Below, in pieces: positions 22,601 to 34,000 of a DNA stretch of 42,436 nt. This DNA is from Silene noctiflora (taxonomy: Eukaryota; Streptophyta; Magnoliopsida; Caryophyllales; Caryophyllaceae), in assembly GCA_009801015.1 (NCBI GenBank), contig VHZZ01005884.1:22644-65079 (forward strand), written 5' to 3'. The number at the start of each line of letters is the position of its first letter. The stretch's first letter is position 1. A program made the position numbers and the translations under genes. The notes beneath the pieces are model-generated. The model saw only the letters and a program-made list of their open reading frames with translations, searched no databases and was not told where the DNA came from.

Positions 22601-25232
22601 TCTAAATTAAAACTATGTTGTGATTCAGACAGAGGTGTGCCGCCTAAAGAAAGAGTTGGCTGAAAAAGAGTCACGGCTAAGGGTTAACCCTATCGAAAAA
22701 TCAGCAGATGTTGAATTATCGTGGCTAAATGTTGTGAGCCGAGAAATAAGTGAAAATGTACAGGAGCGTATTAACTTACAAAAAGCTGTACTTGAGCTGG
22801 AGGAGACTAATCTACATAACCGTGTGGAACTTCAACGTCTTGATGAAGAAATTTCACAGCAGCAGGTGATGCCACTGTTTTATTTACTAAATATGTATTC
22901 GTAGTTAGGATGAAGCTATGCCTGGATTTGAATGTCTGTCTCTTTTTGGCTGAGTTGATTCCTGAATAATATTATGGTTTACAAAACCGAACATTGTGTA
23001 TTAATCAATTTAAGCTCATGTCTCATCCATTTCTCTACGTTTGCTTTTCTATTGGGTTTATGCTGAGCAAATGCAAATGGGATTTGAGCAGTACATTTAC
23101 AAATCTATCCTTTTCCCACCCACCCCTTTCCGCCTGCATCCAGGCCACCGCCCCAGAATCTGTCCTATCCAGGGGCTTTCGAGGGTGGGCAGGGCGTTTC
23201 CCATATGGTGCGGGTTTTGGAGTGTAGAGGATGTGTTTAGAGGGCGAGTTTCAAAGTGGCGTATTTTTTTGTAGTTTAGGGTGGTGCCTGTGGAGGGTGG
23301 TTTGATGGTAAGAATGAGATGGAGATGGACGAGTGTAGAGGATAAGGGTTGATTCACAATTATACTGTCCTTGGCTTAAGAAGGAAATGTGAGAAATGGT
23401 TGAGACGGGCTAAAAATGAAATACATAAATGAATGGATGAGATAAAGGGAGTCAACAAGTACGTCATCCAAGGGCTAAAAACTTAGGAATACTGTAACAA
23501 TATCAAGAGAGAATTATATATCAACCATGCTGTACAGCGGTTTACAGCCCAAGACACTTTGAGATTCTCCGTTCAATGGCCTCTTCACGTCAAAAGTACT
23601 CAAAAGCTATAAAGTTGAACACTTGAACTATTTTCTTTCTCTCAGCGGTTTATCATTTTTTTTTGTATATTGTTGCTCAGGCTATTGAAGTGGAAGGACT
23701 AAATGTGAAAAAGTTAAGAGAAAGAAGGCAAATGGTTCTTGATAACATTCGTGATAATGATGAAGTTGGTGCTGAATACCAAAAGGTACTTGAAACTGCT
23801 TCCATCAAAACTGGTCGATTGTAAAGGAACTGCTAATTGGACCTTCACTTTTCATTATACAGGAAATTGAAGCAAATGAGAAACAACGCTGCCAACTTCA
23901 AGACACGATTGATGAGGCTATTAAGAATAATGGCAACACAACTTATCTGCAGATTCTCAGTCAATATAGGCTCCTGGTAAGTGCGAATGAATCAAGTTTA
24001 GTGATCGTTTTGGTTTATACTTCCGATAATTTGATGCTTGACTCACATTTAATGCATTCATTTATACTTTCAGACAAATGGCCCATGTAACAAATTTCCG
24101 ATGTGGGAAGACTGGCAATTGCATTTAATATATTGGCCATTTGTTCATGTTGCCTTTTCCTAGTCCTGAATTTTTCAAGACTCTAATTGCTGGCAGTCAT
24201 CATGGATGAAAAATAACATTATGAAATTATGTTGAACCCTGGCGACTGCCATTTTATATATTTGACCATTTGTTCATGTTTCCTTTCCAGACCTTTTTTT
24301 TAAGGCTCTTATTGTTGGCACTGATAAAGAACAACATTATGGACTTATGATCAATTTGGTGACCCACAAAACGGTTATCGAGCCAATGACCTACTATTCT
24401 TTGGTTATGTAATCTGGATTTTTCTAGACTAACCTAATATAGAAATTTGTTCACTAACTAGACGTGTTTTTAACATGAGTAAGGTTGTGTACATTTGGCA
24501 GTGGAGTGGCTTTTTCGTTGTTGTGAAGTAGAAATTGAGTGACATATTCGGAGCCTTAATAGTAGTATCTCTATTGAAACTTCTATATTATCAGAATTTG
24601 ACAGCTCGTCCTATAATGTCTGACTGTAGGTAATGGCAAATTCCGAGCTACAATTTGAAATGGCAATGAGGGATCAGGTCATTCATGATCAAAGGGAAGC
24701 TCACCGCAACCTCTGGAACTTGCTCCTTGGGTTAAAAGTCGACCAGGAACGATTGTTAGAGTATGCTTCAAAGGAAGGAATACCTACAACGGACGTGATG
24801 ACTAGAGCACGCAGTGCATGCCCTGGCAACCACATGTTACTTAATGCAGGACTCCATAAATTCTCTTCTTACCCCTCTAGCCCATGTACTACTGGCCAAC
24901 CCTACTCTGGACCATCATCCATCCCCATTCATATCCGGAGCTCCATGCCTGAGCCCAGCTTAAACTGGACCTCTGATTATCCGTTCTCTAAGCAACGTCA
25001 TGAACGCCCGTATTTGTCATACGATCAATCCTCGCCTTCCCGCCCAAGGGCAATAACGCGTCATGAATTCTCCGGTGATCAAATTAGAGACTCGTCTTTG
25101 CTCAATCATTATACGTGTAAAATTCCAATCAGTTTAGTCGAGTCATCCCCGACAACTCCAGTCATGATCTCGTCATTACCTCTCAGTGCTCACAGTGTAC
25201 AGACACAAGAAAAGGTATACTTTCTCTCGTGA
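16688..25232 (+). CDS. KIN8B: Kinesin-8 motor protein (KIN-8B type)
   Basis: Exons: 16688-16738, 17440-17517, 17599-17715, 18336-18424, 18761-18905, 18995-19090, 19301-19392, 20768-20869, 20960-21106, 21204-21354, 22473-22535, 22629-22865, 23681-23785, 23863-23976, 24630-25232. The joined frame is 729 residues. The N-terminal start MPSIRAPSS is conserved in plant KIN-8B. The motor domain (about 18-350) shows RCRPL, the P-loop AYGSTGSGKT (106-115), switch I NATSSRSHA (218-226), switch II DLAGSERA (253-260) and the [14 protein letters not shown] and PYRNSKLTRIL blocks. A neck and coiled-coil region follows (about 357-560), with [20 protein letters not shown] and [11 protein letters not shown]; the tail is Ser/Pro-rich. 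Kinesin-8s walk to microtubule plus ends and limit their growth; the plant role of this member is inferred. All introns are GT-AG except intron 8 (20870-20959), which is GC-AG. The last exon reads to TGA at 25230. A possible donor at 25215 (AAAAG|GTATAC) means a further exon could replace the last few residues; the Arabidopsis protein, as I recall, is longer (about 813). Confidence 0.92.
16783..16871. mobile_element. Stowaway-like MITE in KIN8B intron 1
   Basis: An 89-bp element with TA on both sides (16781-16782 and 16872-16873). The left end CTCCCTCCGTTCC matches the reversed right end GGGTAGAGGGAG. The interior TATGTTTACGTTTTA pairs loosely with AAAGGTAAATAAATGA. It sits 44 bp downstream of the exon 1 donor. 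Confidence 0.85.
17018..17425 (+). repeat. Diverged minisatellite, about six units, at the 3' end of KIN8B intron 1
   Basis: Units begin TAGTATTAAATCC or close variants at 17018, 17099, 17151, 17216, 17309 and 17391. Each continues with TTTAGCTGAAAAGTTACAAT, then TTGTGTTCTTATG, TTATATACATGTAATATG and TAGGATGTACCATAG. Full units are about 81-93 bp; two are internally shortened. The last unit runs to within about 15 bp of the exon 2 acceptor at 17439, so branch-point sequence may be supplied by the repeat. Confidence 0.85.
17850..17958 (-). mobile_element. Complete tRNA-derived SINE with 17-bp target duplication, KIN8B intron 3
   Basis: A perfect direct repeat AGTTTCTATATGCTATG flanks the element (17833-17849 and 17959-17975). 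Read on the minus strand it has a box A, TAGCTCAAGTGG (TRGCNNAGYNGG consensus), then a box B, GGTTTCGATTC, at tRNA spacing. A short body ends in a poly(A) tail, seen as the T-run at 17851-17861 on the plus strand. The length of 109 bp is short for a plant SINE. Both promoter boxes, the tail and the duplication support recent retroposition. Confidence 0.88.
19850..19946. repeat. Stowaway/Tourist-like MITE fragment in KIN8B intron 7
   Basis: It shares its block order with 8755-8866: T-run, ATTTTACTAGGCAT, AAATTGGGCAACATAAACGG and the terminus GATGGAGGGAGTA. It is non-coding and the left end is not resolved. Confidence 0.45.
20352..20749 (+). repeat. Perfect tandem duplication of 199 bp in KIN8B intron 7
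   Basis: Two adjacent copies, 20352-20550 and 20551-20749, each starting ATGTCTGTCTGCTCTGG and ending GGTTTAAGCTCATCTAAAA. I see no difference between them. The second copy ends about 18 bp before the exon 8 acceptor (20767), so the duplication directly abuts the splice site region. The same amino-acid string appears in two open frames here only because the DNA is duplicated; it is not a coding signal. Confidence 0.95.
21829..21899. repeat. Perfect 24-bp inverted repeat (hairpin) in KIN8B intron 10
   Basis: The left arm 21829-21852 (TTTTATTGTTTTCTTCCCAC, then TTTT) is the exact reverse complement of the right arm 21876-21899, with a 23-base loop. Weak complementarity continues outward (CTTCCG against GGAGGAG), suggesting the core of a small Stowaway-type foldback element. 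A transcript would form a stable stem. Confidence 0.85.
24113..24362 (+). repeat. Old diverged tandem duplication, KIN8B intron 14
   Basis: Two units of about 125 bp (24113-24239 and 24240-24362) share blocks in order: TGGC(A/G)A(T/C)TGC, CCATTTGTTCATGTT, CCTTTCC or similar, AAG(A/G)CTCT, ATTG(C/T)TGGCA and AACATTATG. Many substitutions and small indels separate them. They are not coding. Confidence 0.65.
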
Positions 25233-25734
25233 CCTGTTTAACTAGTTCATCAAAAATAGAGGATTTCTGGTTTTGTTGAGGACTGCTGTCAATAAGAGTA
25301 GTGTTGTCTCCTTAATCATGTATAGAAATTTGTCACTTGCCTTTCGTTCGTATTCAATGAAATTTTCACGAGCAACGGCAGGTTGGCGAAATTAGCACGT
25401 AGTACTCTGTACTTCGTATAAGCTTTGTTTCGATCTAGTATATAAATGTCATGTAGCTCAGATCGTAAAGTAACTGAAGTTTATGGAAGAACAAGAAGAC
25501 GAGTACATACGCTATAGTTTTAATGGGGAAAAGGGAACACGCATCTGATGTATGGGAACATAGTACATGGACCGATGCACGTGAGTTAGGCAGGCGGCCG
25601 AGTGATTAGTGAAAAGAAACTAATTAAACGTGGAGATTTACTAAATAATAATCAATTTAATTAAATGATACCGTAGGACTTTTGAGAGATCTATGTGAAC
25701 ATAGTACATGCATGTATCTAAATTATCGCAAATT

Positions 25735-25912
25735 CTCTTGAAGACAGACATTATTCGTCACAAGTTGAAGACGGATAATGTCTCTCTCACATTATGCAAG
25801 TGACACTATTTATAGGGTGTGCTCCATTTCTCCCCCCCATTTGCCCTCCCACTTACCTTATTATGAGAGGGATATTATCCGTCTTCAGCTTGTGACAAAT
25901 AGTGTCCGTGCA
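25735..25912 (-). mobile_element. Foldback MITE family A, copy 3 (inverted)
   Basis: Arms CTCTTGAAGACAGACATTAT...TCTCTCACATTAT and their complement ending GACAAATAGTGTCCGTG pair as in copies 1 and 2. The centre, CTCCATTTCTCCCCCCCATT then TGCCCTCCCACTT, is the reverse complement of the copy 1 centre, so this copy is in the opposite orientation. Confidence 0.8.
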
Positions 25913-26385
25913 CGATGTTTTGCTAAATTATTCTCTCCAATTTCCTATGGTTTGACTTTTTTGATATAAATCAAAGTTTAACTTCAGTTTCACGCTAAAC
26001 ATTTTTTAAAAATTAATAATTTTTAATTTAATACAAAACTGTTCGCATTATTTACAAGAACCGAAATTAATTTTTAATTCAATGCAAAAATATTTGCATG
26101 ATTTAACTAAATAATTTCCTTGTAAAACTATTCACTGAAAAGAGGGTTCACGATGAAGCGGATTAAAGTCGATATGGATTTCAATAATTCTCTACTATAG
26201 AATTGTTGAGCACCTCAATCTCAAATTCTCAATGACCCGCTTTAGTGTAAACCCTTTTTTCGGTGAGATTTACAGTTAAAATTCTTTAAGTTACTCAACA
26301 GTTTTATAGCGGAATTGCAAAACTTAAACTAATCAAATTTACCTTTCATTTTGTGAAAATTACCTCTAAAAAACTATATGGAGTA

Positions 26386-26478
26386 TTTCCTCTGTCCCAT
26401 TGAATGATTTACATTTACTTTATCTTGTGACGGAGAAATAAAGCAAATGTAATAAACTATTAAATGAGACGAATGGTG
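26386..26478. mobile_element. Degenerate Stowaway-like MITE
   Basis: About 93 bp flanked by TA (26384-26385 and 26479-26480). The left TTTCCTCTGTCCCATTGAAT and ATTTACATTTACTTT pair imperfectly with the right AGCAAATGTAATAAAC and TTAAATGAGACGAATGG. Confidence 0.55.
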
Positions 26479-26845
26479 TACTAGAGTGGTATACAATGAG
26501 TTTGGACATAATGACAAAGGTATTAACAAATTTAAACTTATGTACGTGTAGCATATGCTGAATGCTGATATGCATATCTCATGAAATCAGCATGATTTGA
26601 TCCTACAAGATATCGTCTAACATGCATCTATGCATGTGATGCTCCTTGAAAACTTAACAACATAAACAAATTGCATTTAAAATTATTCAGAGATTGCATT
26701 TAAAATTATTCAGAGAGAGGGGTATATGTTTTTTGTGTATAATTGTGATTATACAAATAAGAGAACGATCACATAAAAAGTAATCATTTTCAAATAAAAT
26801 GAGACTATTTTTAATTCATGGACTATACCACCACTTGTACGGTGT

Positions 26846-27222
26846 CAGGATTTTAAATAGCAGTATCGGTTGTGGTAACGGAGTCGCGGAATCGTCCTCG
26901 ACTCGGTTGTCGTGCTCTGAATCGCTGTTATCGCGGTGATATTTATTTTACAAGCTTTTGTAAATATTTCATCATCTATTGACTATTTCATATAAAATTA
27001 AGATTAATTCTACTTAGAATAATTAATGTGACCAATGCTATACAGTTTTTAAGAGTTTTTCATTAAAAAACTTGGCCGGTACAAGTTATAACTCATTCAT
27101 ATCGGGTTCATCGCGGGCTGTATCGGGCCGAGTTGGCCGATACATGTTATAAATCGGTCGTCTCAGCCCATACTTTCATGTTTTCAATTGGCCCGATACG
27201 TCTCGACCGAGATTTAAAACCA
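26846..27222. mobile_element. MULE-like non-autonomous element with 10-bp target duplication
   Basis: A 377-bp segment flanked by perfect copies of TGTACGGTGT (26836-26845 and 27223-27232). That length of target duplication fits Mutator-like elements (9-11 bp). The ends are similar inverted repeats: left CAGGATTTTAAATAGC...TATCGG, right (reverse complement) TGGTTTTAAATCTCGG...TATCGG. The interior is GC-richer than its surroundings, with TCGCGG, CGAGTTGGCCGATAC and CGGGCTGTATCGGGC words. I see no coding capacity and no captured gene. Confidence 0.65.
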
Positions 27223-27331
27223 TGTACGGTGTAGAATTTGAGCTATGTAAGAAAGTATCCGAGTTTTATTTTAAAGAATATGAGCTTTATTAGAAAGTAT
27301 CTAAACTCATATATTTATACATTAAAAATAT

Positions 27332-27519
27332 GAACTTTAAATTAGCTCAAAAAAATACATATAAGTTCGGGTACTTAGACCTTAGTTGTACAATGCTTAT
27401 ATACAACTGTTTAAAAATATGAACTTTAAATTAACTCAGAAAAAATACATATAAGTTCATGAACTTTAAATTAGCTCAAAAAGTACCAAAGTTAAGTACT
27501 TGAACTTTAAATTAGCTCA
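27332..27519 (+). repeat. Four dispersed copies of an 18-bp word
   Basis: GAACTTTAAATTAGCTCA occurs at 27332, 27421 (one change), 27461 and 27502. The first three are followed or preceded by AATACATATAAGTTC. This is a decayed local repeat upstream of the bHLH promoter. Confidence 0.8.
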
Positions 27520-27923
27520 CAAACTAGTTACTCGTAAAAAAATAATTGTTTGTTTAAAGTTAAAAAAAATAAAAAATTGTTTGTTAAAAAAATATTCAAT
27601 CTCACATCAACAATTGCCACGTGTCATAATGTTACTCGTAGTGTATAGAAGATTATATACATCAAGTATAACCGTAGCCTTTTCGCTATATATACCGTAT
27701 ATGCATTGTTCAGAAATCAGAATCTAAACTAGTTAATAATTAACAAAGTTCATAGTACGATGTAATACTGTATTAAATTAAGAAATACTTGGTATTAAGA
27801 AAAATAATGCATATTCGTGGCATTTTCCTATTGAAGTAATAAATAATATTATTATTTTGACATTTTGTGTTGGTGGACCTTATAATATAATTAATTATTA
27901 TTTTTGCCAGTAATCATGTACTC

Positions 27924-27930
27924 TATAAAA
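27924..27930 (+). promoter_or_regulatory. TATA box of the bHLH gene
   Basis: TATAAAA in the context CTCTATAAAATC, 109 bp upstream of the start codon at 28039. This puts a transcription start near 27955 and a leader of about 80 bases, rich in A and containing an A-run at 27964-27979. Confidence 0.55.
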
Positions 27931-28038
27931 TCTTCCTAAAGTTGAAAACTCTCTGCCACACACCAAAAAAGGAAAAAAAAAGGGTGCAAAGTTTAAAACA
28001 AGAAGAACAATAATTACGAACAAGGAGTTTCAGGCATC

Positions 28039-31000
28039 ATGTCATCCCCAACTTCTTATGATGACTGGTTTGCTGAACTTGTAAGTGTATATATAATTTC
28101 CTCTCTTTTTTTTTTTCCGGTTTTTTTTATGTATTGCGAGTTTTAGGATTAAGGCTCTGATTACGGTTGGATATATATAGGAGGAATAGCAGGGGTGTTC
28201 TTCTCTGATTACGGTTGGATATATATAGGAGGGATAGCAGGGGTGTTCGTCTCTGCTAATCTGCTAGTCAAAGAAAAATTTGAAAGTTTTAGTTAAAATT
28301 TCGGATTTTTTATTTCTAGTTTAATTATGTCATTACTTATTTGTCCCTGCTGAAATTTTACGTCTTCAATTCTGTCATGCACTAAATTTGATGCCGTTGT
28401 ATTACACATTATGAGGCAATAATGAGTAACCATTCTTGCATTTCAATAATGTGGGTTCAAGTAAACAAGTGGTCAGGGGTTCGATTCCTGACTCTTGCGA
28501 ATGAAAAGGCCAAACTTGGGAGGGGTCAACCCATTAATTTGCCTTCAGTACCCCGAGGAGATTGCCCCAGCTGTCGGTAGGGGATACTCCTGATCAACAC
28601 CAACAAAAAAAATAATGTGGGTTCAAGTTTAAACGCCATAGTGGGTCCCTGCAAACACTTAATTCCTTCTTAAGTCTAATCAGGGTAATTGATGTTATAT
28701 TGCTAGCACGGGCGCTCGCCCCGCTGACATTTGAAAATCTCGGTCCTTACTGAAATTTTTCACCTTTGATAATAACTTTATATCTTGACTTTTTCACTGA
28801 TTATATTAATAAGTGATATAACTACTGTAATCAATATTCATCTCATTTGGTTTTATATACAAACAAATGTGGTTATTATACGATTTTATCATAATTTTGT
28901 TTTATATTGACGTGTTTGAAAGATAGATATAGATACAAAATATACAATAATAATAATATTGCACGTGATAAAATACACTGGCTTAAACAATTGATACTCC
29001 ACTAGTGTACATCGCGTACTACAAGACGGTCTTTTTTAGATTTGAATTTTAAAGAGACATTTTTAAAAAATTATAAATATACATTAATTGTACTTTTTTC
29101 TATAAAAATCAGTTGAAAAAGATCATAAGGAAGATGAAACCTAGAAGTAGCTAGTGCAAAAAAATAACGACATTTTTTAAAATTTTGGAGCCATCCATAT
29201 TATTAAGAAGCTAAAGAAATTTCGAGATAATATCAGTAGAGATTGACCACAATTAAATTATGGGGGGAATATTGAAATATTTTATAGATCATTATTTTAT
29301 TTTCAATTATATTTATTAAAATATTATTTTATTGAAATATTTTATAAATTATGCCAGTAAATCATTTGAGTGAAGTTAATTCCAATTAGTGGGAATATTA
29401 CCGAGAATATAAAAGATTTGATTGCAACCCAATTATATAAAAGATTTGATTGTAATCCCTAGTTAATAATGGGTCTCTTAATTTCCGAGAATATTAGAGT
29501 TGTAGAATAGAATAAAAAAGAATTTACAGAGAAATATTGAGCGCAATTTGCTTAGTTGAACGGGAATATGCTAGGAGTGTTAATCTTTTAGTATATAGGG
29601 AATTTGTAACAACTAACAATATAATAGTGATTTTATACTCGGCTGTTAGGGCAGCTCGGATATTCAATCCAAATGGCTAGTTCGAATAAGATACCCATAT
29701 TAGAAATTCCCGAAATAAATATTCTTACCCAAATCAAATATTTCGGATATCCAAAATAATTGGATCGGATGCGGATATCCATATTTTAGATTTTACTTTA
29801 AAATTAAGTTTGAAACAAAAGCATATTCATCGTCTTAAATGATAATTTTCTTTAATATTCTAACTGCAGATTCTCGACATAAAATTTAAGTATCACTTAA
29901 TTATTTCTCTAATATTTTTAACGTTAATTAAGTTGTTGTATAAGATAAAGTTGTATTTTCTCTAAATTATACGAGAAAACTATAGTTTTGACATCGGATC
30001 AGATATCCAAATGTTTTAATTCTAATATTTATATCTAAGCCAAAACCAACGATTTCGGATCGGATATCGAATTGATTTGGATAATCGGATTTTTGCTCAG
30101 CCTTAACCGTTGTATATGGTGTAATAAATGTATAAAAAATAATGACTTTATGATTAATAGCTACCAGCTTTTTTAACACAAATTTTCATTTGTAACGTAC
30201 ATTTTTCGTCACAAGCTTCTAACCTCACACAAAATACAAATAATAGAGCAAGTAAGAGAGGACTTTGAGAAGTTATGAATTTATGATGGTCACAAGCTAG
30301 ACATTCTGCTTTTTTTTATAACATAAATACTTGATTATAAAAATAAGTGGTCATGTTTTAGTGCAGAATGAATATTTATTATTGTGATCTTACCAGACAA
30401 CTGTCTTAATAATGCTTAATAATCCGTGCCATAGCCCATAGTATATTATTGTTCCTGACAATATACTTTGCCCTAAATCTGACATCTAAACCCACACCCC
30501 TCCAAATTTCTGACTAATCAGTCAAACTTTAGATCCGTCTCAGGGATTCAGACGAGTTTATATAACTATTTTTAAAAAACGGTGACTAATTTATGTAACC
30601 ATTTTCATGGTCAGATGTAATCATCATTTTTAAAAATGGTCAATGAATTAGTTACCATTTAAAAAATGGTCACGTATTTATATTTGATCATAAAAATAGT
30701 CATGTAAATCCGTCCGAAAACTTCAGAAGAAATATGTAAAATGAGATTTTACGATTTCTGACTACACTTTTATAATATTATTGCTGACTGAGATACGAAG
30801 GAAAGGTGATGCATCCCCCACCAATATATCAACTGTAGGATAGTAATTGAGCTGTGTTAACCATCTAAAAAATAATAATGTTTTTTCGTCTTATATGAAA
30901 AACGAGTTAAAAATATTTTTTCATTTTCATGTATATTATAATTTTTGTTATTTTTTAGACATACTTCTTTCGTCTCATTTGTCAAACTTGACTTGTTTTA

Positions 31001-34000
31001 AGTTTAATAATATGAATATTATCGTGTTAAACAAGAATTTATTTCTTATTAAAGTCTGCTAAATTTTATGTTTGTTGAGCATTTTTTAATTATTTTGTTT
31101 CTTTTTACGAGCGACATTGAAGTTATAAGTATGTCCTATAGTAAATTATTAAAATTTAGGATCGGAAAATAAAATAAAGTTAAAATCGACCCAAACTTGA
31201 AAAAACATTAACACTTTAACACAAACAAACAAATTAAAATCCAGCAACAATACAAATAAGATAAAAGGTAAAGTCAATAAAAAAAGGCAGGAAAAGTTAA
31301 AAATGATTATTAGTCTAATCTAGCCAATTGCTTATGTTGTTTTTTTTCCTAGGAAACTGAGCCTAATAATTTTTCAATCGTATCTTGCAATCGTAGTATT
31401 CGTCTTAAGATGAAAATGGGTTAAATATACACTTACTTGTAAAAATGTAGAATATTTTTTTTTGTTATTTTCCAAACACACTTGTTTTTATCTCATGTAT
31501 TATATTTAATCCGTTTTAAGTTTAAAATAGACAATATATATCATCTTAAAATTGTGCATTGTCGGAGAATGGAGCTAATGTAGTTCGATTATGACCCGAC
31601 CCATTCACCCATCATTGCCTTTTGTCTTGCTCTATTGTGTTAAATTCTACCGCTGTCTTCCGTGTGACCTCTCACAATTCTCTCCCATTTACTCTTTTCA
31701 CTTGCCCTTTTATTCTACGTCACAAGCTTGAGACGAATTTATGTAGACTCTGTCAAAACACATTACTCCAGTGACTATTGTTTGTACAAGAGGTGTCAAG
31801 GGCTGGACCATATTGAGCTGTTCTTTTCACCTACACAACATTGTCTTAAAGTATCTTCGTCGTTATATATCTATTTGTTTATTCAACATATTTATTATAT
31901 ATATTTTTTTTATTTTTTTATTATTAAAATGAAGGATATAATGTCACTCCGAAATTACGAATATTACTCTTATTTATGACACCGTGAAATTGTGTTCTTA
32001 AACTTAGGTTATGTTCTTTTGAACTTAATTTTAGTTCAGTTATTTATTTCTTATGAATTCTGTTCAATCCAAAGAAAAATAAGGCTTTAGCATGTATTAT
32101 ATTGTTGTGGACTTGTGCGTTAACAAAAAAGTATAGTGACACTATTTTTTTCCATTTAAAATATACTCGTACTCTGTAGATATTAGATACTTTAACCAAA
32201 ATTAAATTATATTGAATTAAACTGTTCTGATAAATTAAATAATGAAGTTAATCATCGTGATTGTTTTCATTACTCCAAAACTTTAACTCGTATATATTAA
32301 GGTTATTATACACCACAACTGAGTTATAACAGCTAGAATGACATGCTCGGAGTTTAAAAAATAGTTTCATGTCATGTGTAATTTGAGAATAATAAAATTT
32401 TCAAAGTTGTAGGCCTCGTTTGCTGAGTAGTGTTAATCTGATTTGTTGATGAAACAAACGAGACCTTAATCATTAAACTCTACTATTACTATCATGTAAT
32501 CAATATTTTTTATTATCATCAAATAAATAAAGCATATAACATTGAATGAGACAATAATTTTATAATTTTTATTCAAGAGTTTTCAAAAAGTGAACATTGA
32601 TGTAGTTCACTTAGACTAAAAGGTACTACTCTAGTACTCTGTATGTACCATAATCTTAAAAAAGAAATATTGAAAAACAAAATAACTTCCAAGTATAGTA
32701 TTTTGGTCTTAAAATAAAAATGGGTTAAAGATGCTCTTACTTATATTACATAACAAACCTCATCTTTACACATTTTTCTTTTGTCTCATTAACCATGCTT
32801 AACCCCAATGACAAAGGATAGAAATTTCGAAAGCTTTTAGTTAGTATTAATTTTGAATGTTTAAGAATTAATGCAAACAAATAAGGTTCACATTTTAATC
32901 CGACTGAAGTTTAAGTCGGATATCGCCGTCTTAAATCATAGCTTGTACAAAAGCAAATCAACAAGTCTCCCTCCAGACAACCTATTTTGTCTGCAGGCTT
33001 CAGACAGAACTTATATTACCATTTTAAAACGGAATAGGCGGTCGTAAATGAGAATGAATACAAACAAACTTTGAATTTCACTTAAGCATATAATAGATGT
33101 AGGGGCGTGGTCAGTGTGGTGGGGGATTGATAGGTATATGGAGGTCGTGTTTTGGAAAGTGTAGTCACTTTTTTCTAGGCATAGACGCCTACAACCGTTA
33201 GTGAGGTTGTCGTCAAAAATTGGGTGTTAATTAATTTTATTAAATTAAATCTGAGGCAGTCACATGCACCATCAGTTTTTTATACTGATTGGTAGACCAC
33301 ATTTTTAGTGTCCTTTTCATACTTTTATTTTGTCTATTCGAAACTGACAATTTATGTGCTTGTTTTCATGCTCACCCAATCTCCTTTATTTCCTCCTTTT
33401 CTATTGGAATACTTAAATGACCGGCCCACTTGTAAAACGGTTTTATGATAAAATATTATAAAATTATAAAATTATGTTATTATTTTTAACTAGTTTTATT
33501 TCCGTGAAAATAAAAATAAAAATGCACGGGCAGTGATGGTCAATCGCTCTATTATTCACAAATTATGGTAGTAAATAAATAGAGTATATGGGTTAGCATA
33601 TTAGTCTTATTTGTCTCAATGAAATTATTAGGGAATTAAAAATCATCACAGAACATGACGAACAAAATGATTTTTAATCCTAAAAAAAGAAAATCAATAG
33701 AAAAGTTTTAAATATTATAACTTTTATAGTAAAAAGATTACTTTAAAACCGTTTATTATAAAACAAGCAAAGTTGACGTATGTTGGGTAGTTTCTCAAAT
33801 TTGTTAGATAAAAAGTTGTTGATTCGAACAACAATTTTGAATAAAGTCGATTGTTAAGACATATAGTTGTTATCTTAAACTTTTGGTTGATATAGTAGAG
33901 TATTCTCATATACTAAGATAGGCTTAGTAACATTGAGACTTTGAGATTTCAAGTTCCAATCATATCAACTTTTGAATTTCTAAACACATGATATAGAGGA

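Larger units (their letters stand above)
25233..28038. other. Intergenic region between KIN8B and the bHLH gene
   Basis: Apart from the elements listed separately (MITE copy 3, Stowaway-like element at 26386, MULE-like element at 26846, repeats at 27332) this is AT-rich non-coding sequence. The final 120 bp contain a TATA box and should be the bHLH promoter and leader. The open frame at 27500-27727 is low-complexity and unsupported. Confidence 0.6.

Noticed and set aside
23097-23357. Overlapping open frames in a GC-richer part of KIN8B intron 12
   Set aside because: Three frames on both strands are open together, with no motif; this reflects base composition and is not coding.
30530-30720. 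AT-rich stretch with repeated AAAAATGGTCA words, perhaps a MITE
   Set aside because: Weak internal complementarity only; no defined termini or target duplication could be found.
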